Positions 1 to 9,041 of a DNA stretch of 64,000 bases are shown piece by piece. A program made the position numbers and the translations under genes. The stretch comes from Ophiura sarsii (Eukaryota > Echinodermata > Ophiuroidea > Amphilepidida > Ophiuridae): positions 69,876,682 to 69,940,681 of the forward strand of contig CM069453.1 of NCBI GenBank assembly GCA_035610835.1, given 5' to 3'. Every line of letters begins with the position of its first letter. Position 1 is the first letter of the stretch. The notes under the pieces are model-generated. The model saw only the letters and a program-made list of their open reading frames with translations, searched no databases and was not told the DNA's origin.

Positions 1-1905
1 GAAACCCTGATTACACATCATAGCACATCCCTATCAAAGTTGAGTGCCTCCCCCCCCCCCTCCTCATTCCTCATTCATTATGAGGAATTCTTGATAATTC
101 TTGATTTGAAATTGTTTTTCATTTCATGTATGCCTGGATTTGACATTAGTCTGTGGAGGGCTAAATGTTCCCATGTCCGTCTTCCCACCCCCCCCCCCCC
201 CCCCCCCCGCCCCACCTCCCGCCACTAATTGAAATTGATTATTGTCTAATGAGATATTATTTTAACAATTTCCACAGCTATTGACCAAATACAAAACAGA
301 TTTTTCAGAAACCTTTCCCATTTTTCAAGGTCTATCTCAAGGAGTACTGAACCAATACTACGCATGTTTGTACTTATTTTGAAGGGGGTAGACAATACCA
401 CACTTGTTTCATTTACAAATTGGGTAGCATACACGGGGGCCTATTTCATTAGCCTATGGCTCTTCATGAAAATCTGTTTTATCCTGTCTTTCATAGATGT
501 ATTTCCAAGTATTATGAAAAGGTTGGCCCTGTATCTCATTTCGACTAATACTATTGTAAAAATATCAAAAGATAAACCGTATGCCTTGTACGACGAGGCT
601 CCCTGTACTGCGAAGCCAGCCTTCGTGGCCTCTAGCGAAACCGAAAGACATGTTTAGGTTCACCTCCATATTTGACCGAATGTGGTACAGTTAAGGGAGA
701 TTAGATACGGCCCCTAGACCATGTATGCTTCAAACACTAGTATCTAACCTGGTCTGGGAAGAGTGCCCAGAAACCATTAGTATCCACCAAACACTGGCTA
801 TGTGTAACTAAACGCTACCGCGGATTGCTAAACATGTCTAAAAGACTATCATCACTCCGTGAGGAGTCCGCAACACAGCCTACTTTACTACATAGTCACT
901 TACTTATATATGTAAGCCAAATACCATGCATATGGAATCTATGGTGTTTTGGGGATATTTTATGTAAGTGAAGACCCCCGTGAAGACCATGTCAATATAC
1001 AAAATTGGCCCTCTATAAATTATCAAAAGCTAATTTTCAATACTTATTGTATTCACAATGGAGAATTTTAAATAACAAAGTCACAAATACTTATGAATAA
1101 TCCATCAACATGTTTCTTGATTTGATTGTTTGTATCACTGCTCTTAATAGGCCAGGCTTCCTTTGTAATTCAAGTGTAAAACAATTGATGTAGTATCTAT
1201 TTCCAACAACTGTTTTCCGCATTCCTGCTGGGCCAACAGGTGGGGAGGCACCCAGGGGCAGGGGCGGAAATTTCTTGTTAGGTGTGGGGGGGATGATAAA
1301 TGTTGGCCCCAACAAAATAAAATTGAGCTGGTACCATCTATGCAGTGCGCAGCACCGCACTCTGAGCTATGCTCGGACAGGGGTGTGTCTGAGGGGGGAT
1401 GTGCCCCCCTCAGAAGTAGAAAAAAATTCAATTTTCAAACTCATTTGGTGCGATCTGGTGTATACTTTTGACCAACATTGTATTGAAAAGCCATCACTTT
1501 ATTTCTGATCAATATTGGCTTTTTAAATAGGCAGATCCCTGCTAACACACAACGTTCTTAAAACGTTCTTAAAACGTTTAAAACGTTCTTAGAACGTTTT
1601 TAGAACGTTGTGTGTTAGCAGGGATAGGCCTATGCCAGAAAGAAGTTAATTAGTTACCTTCAAAAGATGGATTCTAGTCAACGTACGTATGCGTATGTAT
1701 CATGACCAACGTATACAATAAACTCCAAATGTTCTTAAGTCCCTCGCATGCCTCCCCGCCCGCCTTTGTTTCTCCTTTTTCCCCCATTTTTACTTTATTT
1801 TTTTCCCCCTTTTTTCCTTTTTTGTTGTTGGTAGATGTGAAAATTCAGGGGGATGATTACATTGACCATCCCCCCCAGGCCAAAAAGGGGGGGGGGGGAT
1901 ATATC
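1..1905 (+). repeat. Dispersed ~1.9 kb segment, copy A
   Basis: Matches copy B at 20,182-22,227 almost base for base in the same orientation, from the first base of the window to the C/G-rich tract near 1,900. Its left end lies outside the window. It includes a core (about 430-660) that recurs inverted near 38 kb, a module with the palindrome-like words gaggggggatgtg/cccccctcag near 1,390, and a C-rich tract. The 97-aa frame at 364-657 lies in the core. Copy B breaks that frame, so I treat the segment as non-coding repeat. Copy A carries an 87-bp MITE (1,537-1,623) that copy B lacks. Confidence 0.85.
1537..1623. mobile_element. 87-bp palindromic MITE (AACGTT-rich), filled site
   Basis: Terminal inverted repeats read CCCTGCTAACACACAACGTT at the left and its complement at the right. 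The interior is a run of AACGTTCTTAAA-like words, so the whole element can fold into one hairpin. The dinucleotide AT flanks it on both sides (1,535-1,536 and 1,624-1,625). The same site in copy B (21,911-21,912) is empty with a single AT, which shows a real insertion (or a precise loss). The superfamily is not clear from a 2-bp AT duplication. Confidence 0.85.
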
Positions 1906-2550
1906 AAACGCGTTTATGCAAACGCGTAGCGCAAGCTGTAACCAAGGGATACGCATGGGATTGGGTCGAGCGCCATGCACGAACCGTCAAAGTTGTATTT
2001 AAATCATATTTTATAATGTTCTCGTGTTTATCGGGGTATCAGATGCTTTTTTAAATAAATAAGTCAGGCTTCCTTGAATAATAGGAGCAAATATGCAGGT
2101 TTAAGTATTTGATAATACCAGTCCCTAATCCAGTACTGTAGACACCTCTAGATGATGGTATATCAGGAGATGCATAGCATCTCTATCTACTGAAAATTTG
2201 ATCAAAAAAGACTTACAAATAAAAAAGTTGTGGCTAAAAATGTAAAATCAGATGATTTTTTTTGGACTTCATTCAGACAATTCAGGAAAATTGGTGTTGT
2301 ACCACAGAGTCTATTTCTTTGCTAATATCCCACTTTAAGGGACTATTTTCAAGCGCTGATTTTGCAACAAACTTGTGTGGAGAGCTTGAGCTATCTACTA
2401 AGTGATATCCCTCCCCCGCCCCCACCAATCAATGTTGCGGGTCCCAACGACCGTGGTGATGAAACGGTTCCTAACAACATTGAATGGGGGACTGGGGTTG
2501 ATTTCAACGAAGTCCTCAAAGTGGTTCAACAATTATTTCCGGAATTGTAG
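1906..2550. other. Stretch without recognised gene
   Basis: AT-rich sequence between copy A and the next MITE arm. A 62-aa frame at 2,362-2,550 has a proline run from a C-rich tract and no recognised domain. I see no splice-site pair or repeat that would support a gene. Confidence 0.5.
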
Positions 2551-2725
2551 TCTAAATTCACTCTAAAACCATGATTTTGAGGTAAATAGGAATCGTATCG
2601 CTCTGTAACTTGGAATGTATGTACGATTTATGATCAGAAATGTAAATCTGCAAGAAAATCTACTTTCTAAAAAAAATTATGAATAGAGGGCGCTCTCTGG
2701 AAAAGATCACATAATATGCCTTTAA
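2551..2725 (+). repeat. Single arm of a TTAA-flanked foldback family
   Basis: About 175 bp matching the right arm of the foldback element at 3,219-3,890: it holds gagggcgctctctgg, gatcacataatatgc and ends in CCT followed by TTAA (2,722-2,725). No partner arm was found to its left, so it is a solo or truncated arm. Fragments of the same arm occur near 27,396-27,480 and 16,400-16,425. Confidence 0.6.
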
Positions 2726-3218
2726 CAGCACCATTCTGTTTTGACATATTTAGTCAAAATACCAAAATATTTGTAGCTCAGTAGAACTTAGAAGGCATCA
2801 GACTTAGTATTAAAGGCACACTAAGAGATGTGTTGGAGGCTGCGCCCTCAATTATGATAAAAACTGGGATTAGTATATTTTTATAATTGTATTACATGTA
2901 TGAACTTACACCTATAAGGATTAAGAAAAATCAGCCCTCTTTGTACAAGAAAACGTTGATTCAAAAATGCTCGTACAGCCGGGACGAGCATTTTACATCC
3001 GACAGTATCCCCCTGCAGTACGCGTGATACATAACGTGAACCATATTTGCATGCCATAGAGGGCGTTTTTCAATAAATAGCGATGATATTGTTTTAATCA
3101 AGTTTTGCTGTGTTTTTGTTTAGAAACAATAATAATGGCAATTTTTAATGTTCATCTTGAATTCTGAAGTAAATGTTTAAACATTTAAAATGTTCAACAC
3201 CACTTCATGTCCCTTTAA

Positions 3219-3890
3219 AGGTATATTAGGCCTATGTGATCTTTCCAGGGAACGCCCTCAACATCAAAAAAAAAATTGAAAGCAGATTTTCTTGCAGATT
3301 TACATTTCTGATCATAAATCGTACATACATTCCAAGTTACAGGGCGATACAATTCTTAATTACTTCAAAGTCATGATTTTAGAGTGAAAATAAACTGTCG
3401 GATAATCCGACAGTTTATTATTTTCACTCTAAATTCACTCTATAACCATGATTTTGAGGTAATTAGGAATCTTATCGCTCTGTAATTTGGAATGTATGTA
3501 TGATTTATGATCAGAAATGTAAATCTGCAATAAAATCTACTTTCTAAAAAAAATAATGAATAGAGGGGGCTCTCTGGAAAAGATCACATACAGACGACGC
3601 TGGACATAGGCGTATTCACGAGTATTCAGGTTAAAATATGCGAACGAGGTTACCTGATCAAGTGAATGGGACGACCGCTTAACAACGGTTTAAATTTAAA
3701 AAATAGCATTTACAATTGGGATGATTAGCCATCCCGAACGGTTTTGGATTGGAAAATTTTTCTTCTAACCTATGATGAATTTTATGGGGTCATATAATCA
3801 AAATCCATTGTTACATTGAAACCAACGGAAATTCAAAATTAACGGCCGTTCGCGTTCGTAGCCACCGTCGTCTGATCACATATTATGCCT
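3219..3890. mobile_element. TTAA-flanked foldback element interrupted by a hAT MITE
   Basis: Two ~180-bp arms in inverted orientation meet at a short palindrome (about 3,383-3,431, centred on ctgtcgga/tccgacag). The outer ends are AGGTATATTAGG at the left and its degenerate complement ...TATTATGCCT at the right. TTAA lies on each side (3,215-3,218 and 3,891-3,894), as expected for piggyBac/Kolobok-type target duplication. The right arm is split by an independent 284-bp MITE at 3,591-3,874. No coding capacity. Confidence 0.7.
3591..3874. mobile_element. hAT-type MITE with perfect 8-bp target duplication
   Basis: Inverted ends CAGACGACGCTGG and CCACCGTCGTCTG bound 284 bp without coding capacity. 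The flanks are an exact 8-bp direct repeat, ATCACATA (3,583-3,590 and 3,875-3,882). Removing the element and one repeat restores the arm of the host foldback element. An 8-bp duplication and CAG-starting ends are typical of hAT elements; the family was not identified. Confidence 0.85.
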
Positions 3891-4514
3891 TTAATTATTA
3901 ATTATTAGAACTTTTGCGCTGCACATCTATCACTCACCACATAATATTGCTTCAAACAACCACATTTCTATCTAACGCCACCATTCAACCGTTTTCATAT
4001 AAATCATTTCCTACGTACCTTTTCTATTGAAACAATTTATTTTTTCCAAATTTCCTTTTTTCTCAGCTAAAAAGTGAAATTAATATTTCGAGACCAATAA
4101 TATTTAAGCCTCATGAAAACAATAAATATTTCCGGGAATTCTTTACAAACAGCGTGTAGGATAAAATGTCAAAGGTCATATAGATCTATCTTTTCTGATT
4201 GGCTAGAAGTTCTTAAAGACAGCTTGTGGGAAGAAGACAAATAACAAAAGAGTAAATATCAGTACGTTTTTTTAAAACGAAGCTTACTGCTTTCTTTAAT
4301 CATGGACTTAGTCCATGCTTTAATCTACCAAAATATTTTAAAACAAATGTGGATCCGTCTGAGACTAATTATAGCTATATTAGTAGAACTTTACGAGGGC
4401 AATGGCAACATAGCCGGAAAGCGTATACGACGCCGACGAGTCTCAGGTGAAGGTAAGCCTAATAATAAAATAATTAAAAGCCTAACATAATCATTACTTT
4501 AATACATGTACTAA

Positions 4515-4707
4515 CTATACTCTGTTTGGCCATCTCGAGACATTGACGTAACTGAACAGGCGCAGCTTTTACGCACGCGTGTGAATCTTCCGCCTTTCAA
4601 CGCTCGTGTTTGTACGCCAGCGCCGCGAGTATGCGCGAGCGTTATGTGATGCAATAAGTAGAATACGCGGTTACGTCACTGTCTCGAGATGGCCAAACAG
4701 AGTATAG
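4515..4707. mobile_element. 193-bp MITE with ~28-38 bp inverted ends
   Basis: The ends read CTATACTCTGTTTGGCC at the left and its exact complement at the right. The inverted match continues through catctcgagaca and, with one mismatch, gtgacgtaac. The interior is CpG-rich, unlike the surroundings. The target duplication can be read as TA inside CTATAC/GTATAG, which would suit a Tc1/mariner-type element. The 123-aa frame starting at 4,689 begins inside its right end and then runs through a microsatellite, so it is not a gene. Confidence 0.75.
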
Positions 4708-4798
4708 ATGGTGCGGTTCTCGGATTACGCGATTTGTGGTTTGAGTTCCTTAATGACGCATTAGAATCCTATGGGAACCTTATACGACGTGCGGATCC

Positions 4799-5172
4799 AT
4801 CCGTCCGTCCGGCCGGCCGACCGACCGACCAACCGACCGACCCACTCACCGACCGACCGACCCACTCACCAACCAACCAACCAACCAACCAACCAACCAA
4901 CCAACCAACCAACCAAACACCCAACCAACCACCCAACCAACCAACCAAACACCCAACCAACCACCCAACCTACCCACCCACCAACCCACCCACCCACACA
5001 TCCACCCACCCACCAAACCAACCAACCACCCAGACACCCATCAACCTACCAGCCTACTAACCCACCAACCAACCACCCAACCTACCCACCCAACCTACCC
5101 ACCCACCCGCCCATCAACCTACCAATCCACCAACCAATCAACCAACCACCCAACCTACCCACCAACCAAACA
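4799..5172. repeat. (CCAA/CCGA/CCCA)n tetranucleotide microsatellite
   Basis: About 370 bp of imperfect CCGA, CCAA and CCCA tetranucleotides on the + strand. It is open in several frames on both strands (PTNQ- and VGWL-type peptides) because it lacks stop words. These frames have no start context, domain or splice support. Confidence 0.9.
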
Positions 5173-5451
5173 AGCAAAAGCAGGATTTTTTTAAGGGGGC
5201 ATTATTTTGGAAAAGGTAAATTGTACCAACGAAAAGCAGGATTTTTTAGGGCGGGGGCGCATTATTTTTGGAAAAGGTAAATTGTAACACCAAATTTTTG
5301 TTTCCAGTCAGCTTTGAAAATTTAAGAGTTGAGAGGGGGGGTAGGACATATTTGAGTAAAACCGGCCTGAAAAAAATGCTTTACATAATGAGGAAGGGGC
5401 GCGTTTTCACAAAAAAGGTCAATTTTTACACAAAAAGGACCTTTTTTCAGA

Positions 5452-5452
<1 letters not shown>

Positions 5453-5483
<31 letters not shown>
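5453..5483 (+). repeat. Poly-G tract of 31 nt
   Basis: An uninterrupted run of G. Similar shorter G or C runs occur near 14,890, 21,427, 26,780, 35,580 and 55,944, with the longest at 56,261-56,315. Such runs are prone to assembly error. The surrounding 5,180-6,110 holds no recognised gene. Confidence 0.85.
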
Positions 5484-5485
<2 letters not shown>

Positions 5486-6121
5486 TCATTTCAGTACATC
5501 TATTCACACCATGCCAAGAAACCTTGGTACTTGGTATGAGGCAGCAGTAGTTCAGCAAGTGTGTTATATCAGTGACAGGCAGGGGTCGCATTATGACGCG
5601 TCTACGCATCCTAGACCTCTCACTTACTAATAGTGACGCGTCAGGTATCAAATTGGAAAGACTTGCGGGTCCCGATCAAAATTGAAGGGACCCCTTAAAT
5701 TTGACGATGTATAGAAATGGAAACCTTTAATTACATATCCATCCTTAGCTCACAATATAAATTCATTAAAACTGCCCGTAAAAAAGTAAAATTTTCAAAT
5801 ACCCAAATTGAGGGGACCCCTTAAATTTGGTTTTTGAAGTCCTACGGGGTCCTGAAAAATGTCATGGGACCTCTCACATTTTTGATCCAGTGCTATCCCT
5901 GGTGACAGGTACCATGGTTATTGGTTATAGGCTGTATCCTAAAATCTGAGACTATTATACTGAAAACAACTGAGATTGGATCAAGACTATTCTTTTCTCA
6001 TGTCTGAAGGCTGACAGGAAAATTGTTAACTTTATTTGTTGGGAGTGGCTGTTTTTAATTCAACCAGCATGCTTATATAGGCTTTTAAAACCTGGTCTGA
6101 GCAATTTGCTTGAGTCTGGTC

Positions 6122-6190
6122 CCTTCAGGACCCAAGCGTGTGTCCGTACGGACCGACCGTGTAAACAAACAAACAAACAAACAAACAAAA
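6122..6190 (+). repeat. (AAAC)n-tailed short repeat, copy 1
   Basis: A ~40-bp body (gtgtgtccgtacggaccgac) followed by (AAAC)n. The same body and tail recur at 6,868-6,942. A fixed 3' body with a short microsatellite tail is typical of SINE or truncated LINE 3' ends, but I found no tRNA head, so the class is open. Confidence 0.5.
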
Positions 6191-6867
6191 GGTTGACCAA
6201 ATGCTTATTCGCTAAATTATGTTTTCCTTGTATAAATAAAATTTAGCTTAAAACATTAGAACTCGTTTGAACGCCAATGAAATAAAACATGTGAGACATT
6301 GACCATGAACTGACCCTCTATAATGAATATGTTGACAAGATATTTACCACTACAATTGTTACATTATTTTGTAGCGAGTTATAATAAAAGCTGCTTGACA
6401 AGTAGATTGCACTTGAGTTACCGAGCTTGTATTTGCTGACTGGTCACTTATGCAGTGATTATTTTCACATTATATTCTGTTTTATGCCTCTTATTTCATT
6501 GAATACTTTGATTAATCTTTGATTACTTTTCGCCCAAATAAAAAGGTTAATATCATAAATCATATTAACTAATAACTCCAACTATAAATTGAACTCCCTC
6601 ATATATAACTCTTTAATCTGCTGATGAGTGGTTATGATTGGCTCGAATTGACTTCGACCCAGAGCAGGCTCAGGAATTATCCCACAATACATGCAAGCCA
6701 AAAAAACATGCCAAAACACAAGTTCTTCAACATATTTTTGACCGCATGAGTCCCGCAGCATAGGGTGTCAATCTATATAACACAGCACATATTCATTAAA
6801 ATTGTGGTTCTCCAATTGCCTTACTTTTCCGGAAAAGGGGTCGGGACTGAACAAAATAGAAGGTTGT

Positions 6868-6942
6868 AAGATCCAAGCATGTGTCCATACGGACCGACCG
6901 TGTAAACAAACAAACAAACAAACAAACAAACAAACAAACAGA
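6868..6942 (+). repeat. (AAAC)n-tailed short repeat, copy 2
   Basis: Second copy of the body ending gtccatacggaccgaccg plus (AAAC)n, about 750 bp downstream of the first and in the same orientation. The 60-aa minus-strand frame here is made of the tail (repeated VCLF) and is not a gene. Between the copies, and from 6,943 to 7,667, I see no gene. Confidence 0.5.
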
Positions 6943-7672
6943 CAAGTCAATACATAACGCTTGCTGCTTTCTATGCGGAGCTGTTATGACCAGATTTAGG
7001 CTAACGAATCCAATATACTTGTGACACTGTGTTCACACGTCGTATAATAACACTTGACACTTACTTGGGGAAGGGTCTTTTTTACTTTACTTGGTCGATT
7101 AGCCTCTCAAATTGCTCTTGAATGATGCCACACTATGGCTCCAAAGTACCAATGGATTGTACAAGCCAAGAATGAACTTGCCATCGCCTCTCATGTAGAC
7201 CGTCATTGGTCATGTTAAACTGCCACTCACTTTTTGAAAGCAGATTGTCTGGCTTAGGCCTATATTGTTAAGCCTATTGCCTAGTCATGCTACATTAAAT
7301 CGGCCATCACATAGACCTGATTTTTCGACCACACTGATCCATGTGTAATGGGGAAGCATTGTTACAATGCTGTAAAATGTAACTTTTTAAATAAATAATT
7401 AATAGTCACAGCGGTATCATTCAGTGACAATTGAAATTGACGATTGTGAATCAAGATAATGTCTTTGATCAGTTGTTTTGTCGGTAATGTTGTCACGGGG
7501 ATAGCCTATCAGGGTATCATCGTGTGGGGGTGTGTGTGTACTGCCATGTACTTCTAAGGGACATTCTTGTTGTACATTGTTTTGTAACTTGACTCAATAT
7601 ACATCATGAGGCATCAACCAGCCAATCAGATCTTCGATAGCGTGAAGATTAGAGTTTTTCGCCATCCGTTAG

Positions 7673-7844
7673 TGTTGTGTTCCAATCGAGGGCGCTATTA
7701 CGTCGGGTGACGCGCTGTTGTTAGTGACTTTCTGATATGAACGTTTTGCTTACGTTTTCCACTCACGTGTATGAATAAAACAAAGTGGTACAGATTTCAC
7801 AATCTTCTGAGTTTGTTTACCCTTTATTTCGCACATATACTACA
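7673..7844 (+). repeat. 5' LTR of retrotransposon 1
   Basis: Starts tgttgtgttccaatcg and ends catatactaca. It is identical to the 3' LTR over 172 bp. The word gtatgaataaaac late in the LTR may serve as polyadenylation signal (AATAAA inside it). Confidence 0.95.
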
Positions 7845-7851
7845 TGAATTT

Positions 7852-7866
7852 TGGCGACGAGAATGG
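7852..7866 (+). promoter_or_regulatory. Primer binding site, tRNA-Ser-like
   Basis: TGGCGACGAGAATGG begins 7 nt after the 5' LTR. It resembles the complement of the 3' end of animal tRNA-Ser(GCU) as I remember it (one mismatch in 15). It overlaps the first gag ATG at 7,863, so the leader between primer site and gag is essentially zero. Confidence 0.6.
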
Positions 7867-9041
7867 CTACAGTTAACCTGCCTCCACCTCAAGTATTTCT
7901 CGCTACACCAGGCGATCCTCCTACTACGTGGGACCGCTGGTTCACGAACTTTGATACCTACTTGACTGCAACAGGTTTGGATTCTGACGATGTTTCTCCA
8001 GAACGCCGCAAGGCAATTCTCATACACTGCCTTGGGACCGAGGGTCAGAGGATTTTTCATCAGCTCGCGGATACTGATACGTATGACAAAGCGAAGGCTG
8101 CACTCAAGAAATATTTTGGACCTAAAAACAGTGTCGTTATGTCACGCCACAAATTTCGCCACAGGGTTCAAGGCCAAGGCGAACCAATACAGCAATACAT
8201 TGCTACACTGTCAGAAATGGCAGCATCCTGCAATTTCAAAACCTTACAGGATGAAATGATACGCGATCAAGTGACGGAATCTGCAAGCCATCCACGCATT
8301 CGGGAACGTCTTCTCATGGAGGGGGATGCTCTTACCCTGGAAAAGGCTATCACGCTCGCTATACAAATTGAGACTGCAATTTCGGAATCAAAAGCTATGA
8401 AAAGTGCATCGGCATCAGGTACTTCTTCCGCATCGGCACATGTTCAGGCTGTGAAACATGGCAAACATGGTAAACCAAAACGTAAACTTCCCTCGCATAA
8501 ACAAGGTGCATGTTATAACTGCGGAGAAGAGGGGCACGCACCCAAAAGCCCACAATGCCCTGCATTTGGAAAGAAATGTTCTACGTGCTCAAAACTGAAT
8601 CATTTCGCGAGAGTCTGTCGATCGTCATCATCAGGCGTCCGTCATGTTGACAAAGGGCATGACCCGGACACGAAAGACACTGTATTTGTACAACTGGTTG
8701 GGAAAACCGGCCAGTTCAAAGAGTGCAAGGTCAACATTGACACTAAAGCTACAAGCCTGCTCATCGACCTCGGGGCTAAAGTGTCGATCTTGAGTGATTC
8801 GGATTACAAACAGCATTTTTCGCATTTGCAACTTCAACAAGCAAATACTGCCCTCAAAGCGTATGATGACACTGCAATCAACGTCTACGGGATGATCTAC
8901 ACTACAGTAACGTACAACGAGGCCACGGTACATGATTTCCCTTTCTTCATCGCAAAAGGTGCAAGCCTCATGGGAGTCGATTTGTTTGACAAATTGGGGT
9001 TCAAGCTGCATGACCCCAATGGTTCAAGCTACAGACAGTAG
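7863..9041 (+). CDS. gag: Gag-protease of retrotransposon 1
   Basis: 392 aa, from the first ATG after the LTR (it lies inside the primer binding site; an in-frame TTG lies just upstream). Residues ~1-180 are a helix-rich capsid-like region starting MATVNLPPPQ. Two zinc knuckles follow: CYNCGEEGHAPKSPQC from residue 217, with six instead of the usual four residues between H and the last C, then CSTCSKLNHFARVC. The C-terminal third is a retropepsin-like domain with IDLGAKVSIL around Asp302 and ends in a protease-like LMGVDLFDKLGF segment. The catalytic triplet usually reads D-T-G or D-S-G, so D-L-G is odd. The frame ends at TAG and overlaps pol by 28 nt. Confidence 0.9.
   Translation: MATVNLPPPQVFLATPGDPPTTWDRWFTNFDTYLTATGLDSDDVSPERRKAILIHCLGTEGQRIFHQLADTDTYDKAKAALKKYFGPKNSVVMSRHKFRHRVQGQGEPIQQYIATLSEMAASCNFKTLQDEMIRDQVTESASHPRIRERLLMEGDALTLEKAITLAIQIETAISESKAMKSASASGTSSASAHVQAVKHGKHGKPKRKLPSHKQGACYNCGEEGHAPKSPQCPAFGKKCSTCSKLNHFARVCRSSSSGVRHVDKGHDPDTKDTVFVQLVGKTGQFKECKVNIDTKATSLLIDLGAKVSILSDSDYKQHFSHLQLQQANTALKAYDDTAINVYGMIYTTVTYNEATVHDFPFFIAKGASLMGVDLFDKLGFKLHDPNGSSYRQ

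Noticed and set aside
364..657. 97-aa frame resembling a membrane protein (SLWLFMKICFILSFIDVF)
   Set aside because: The frame is broken in copy B. Similarity to copy C is explained by overall DNA identity of a dispersed repeat.
4302..4490. 62-aa frame with a basic RRRR stretch followed by a donor-like ggtaagcc
   Set aside because: Tempting as a first exon or a HARBI1-like N-terminus, but there is no partner exon and no clear motif.
4689..5280. Frames of 123 and 169 aa rich in PTNQ/PTHP
   Set aside because: They are translations of the CCAA-type microsatellite, open on both strands, and start within a MITE end.
6621..6655. A second hammerhead-like CTGATGAG on the + strand
   Set aside because: The GAAA core and closing stems are absent.
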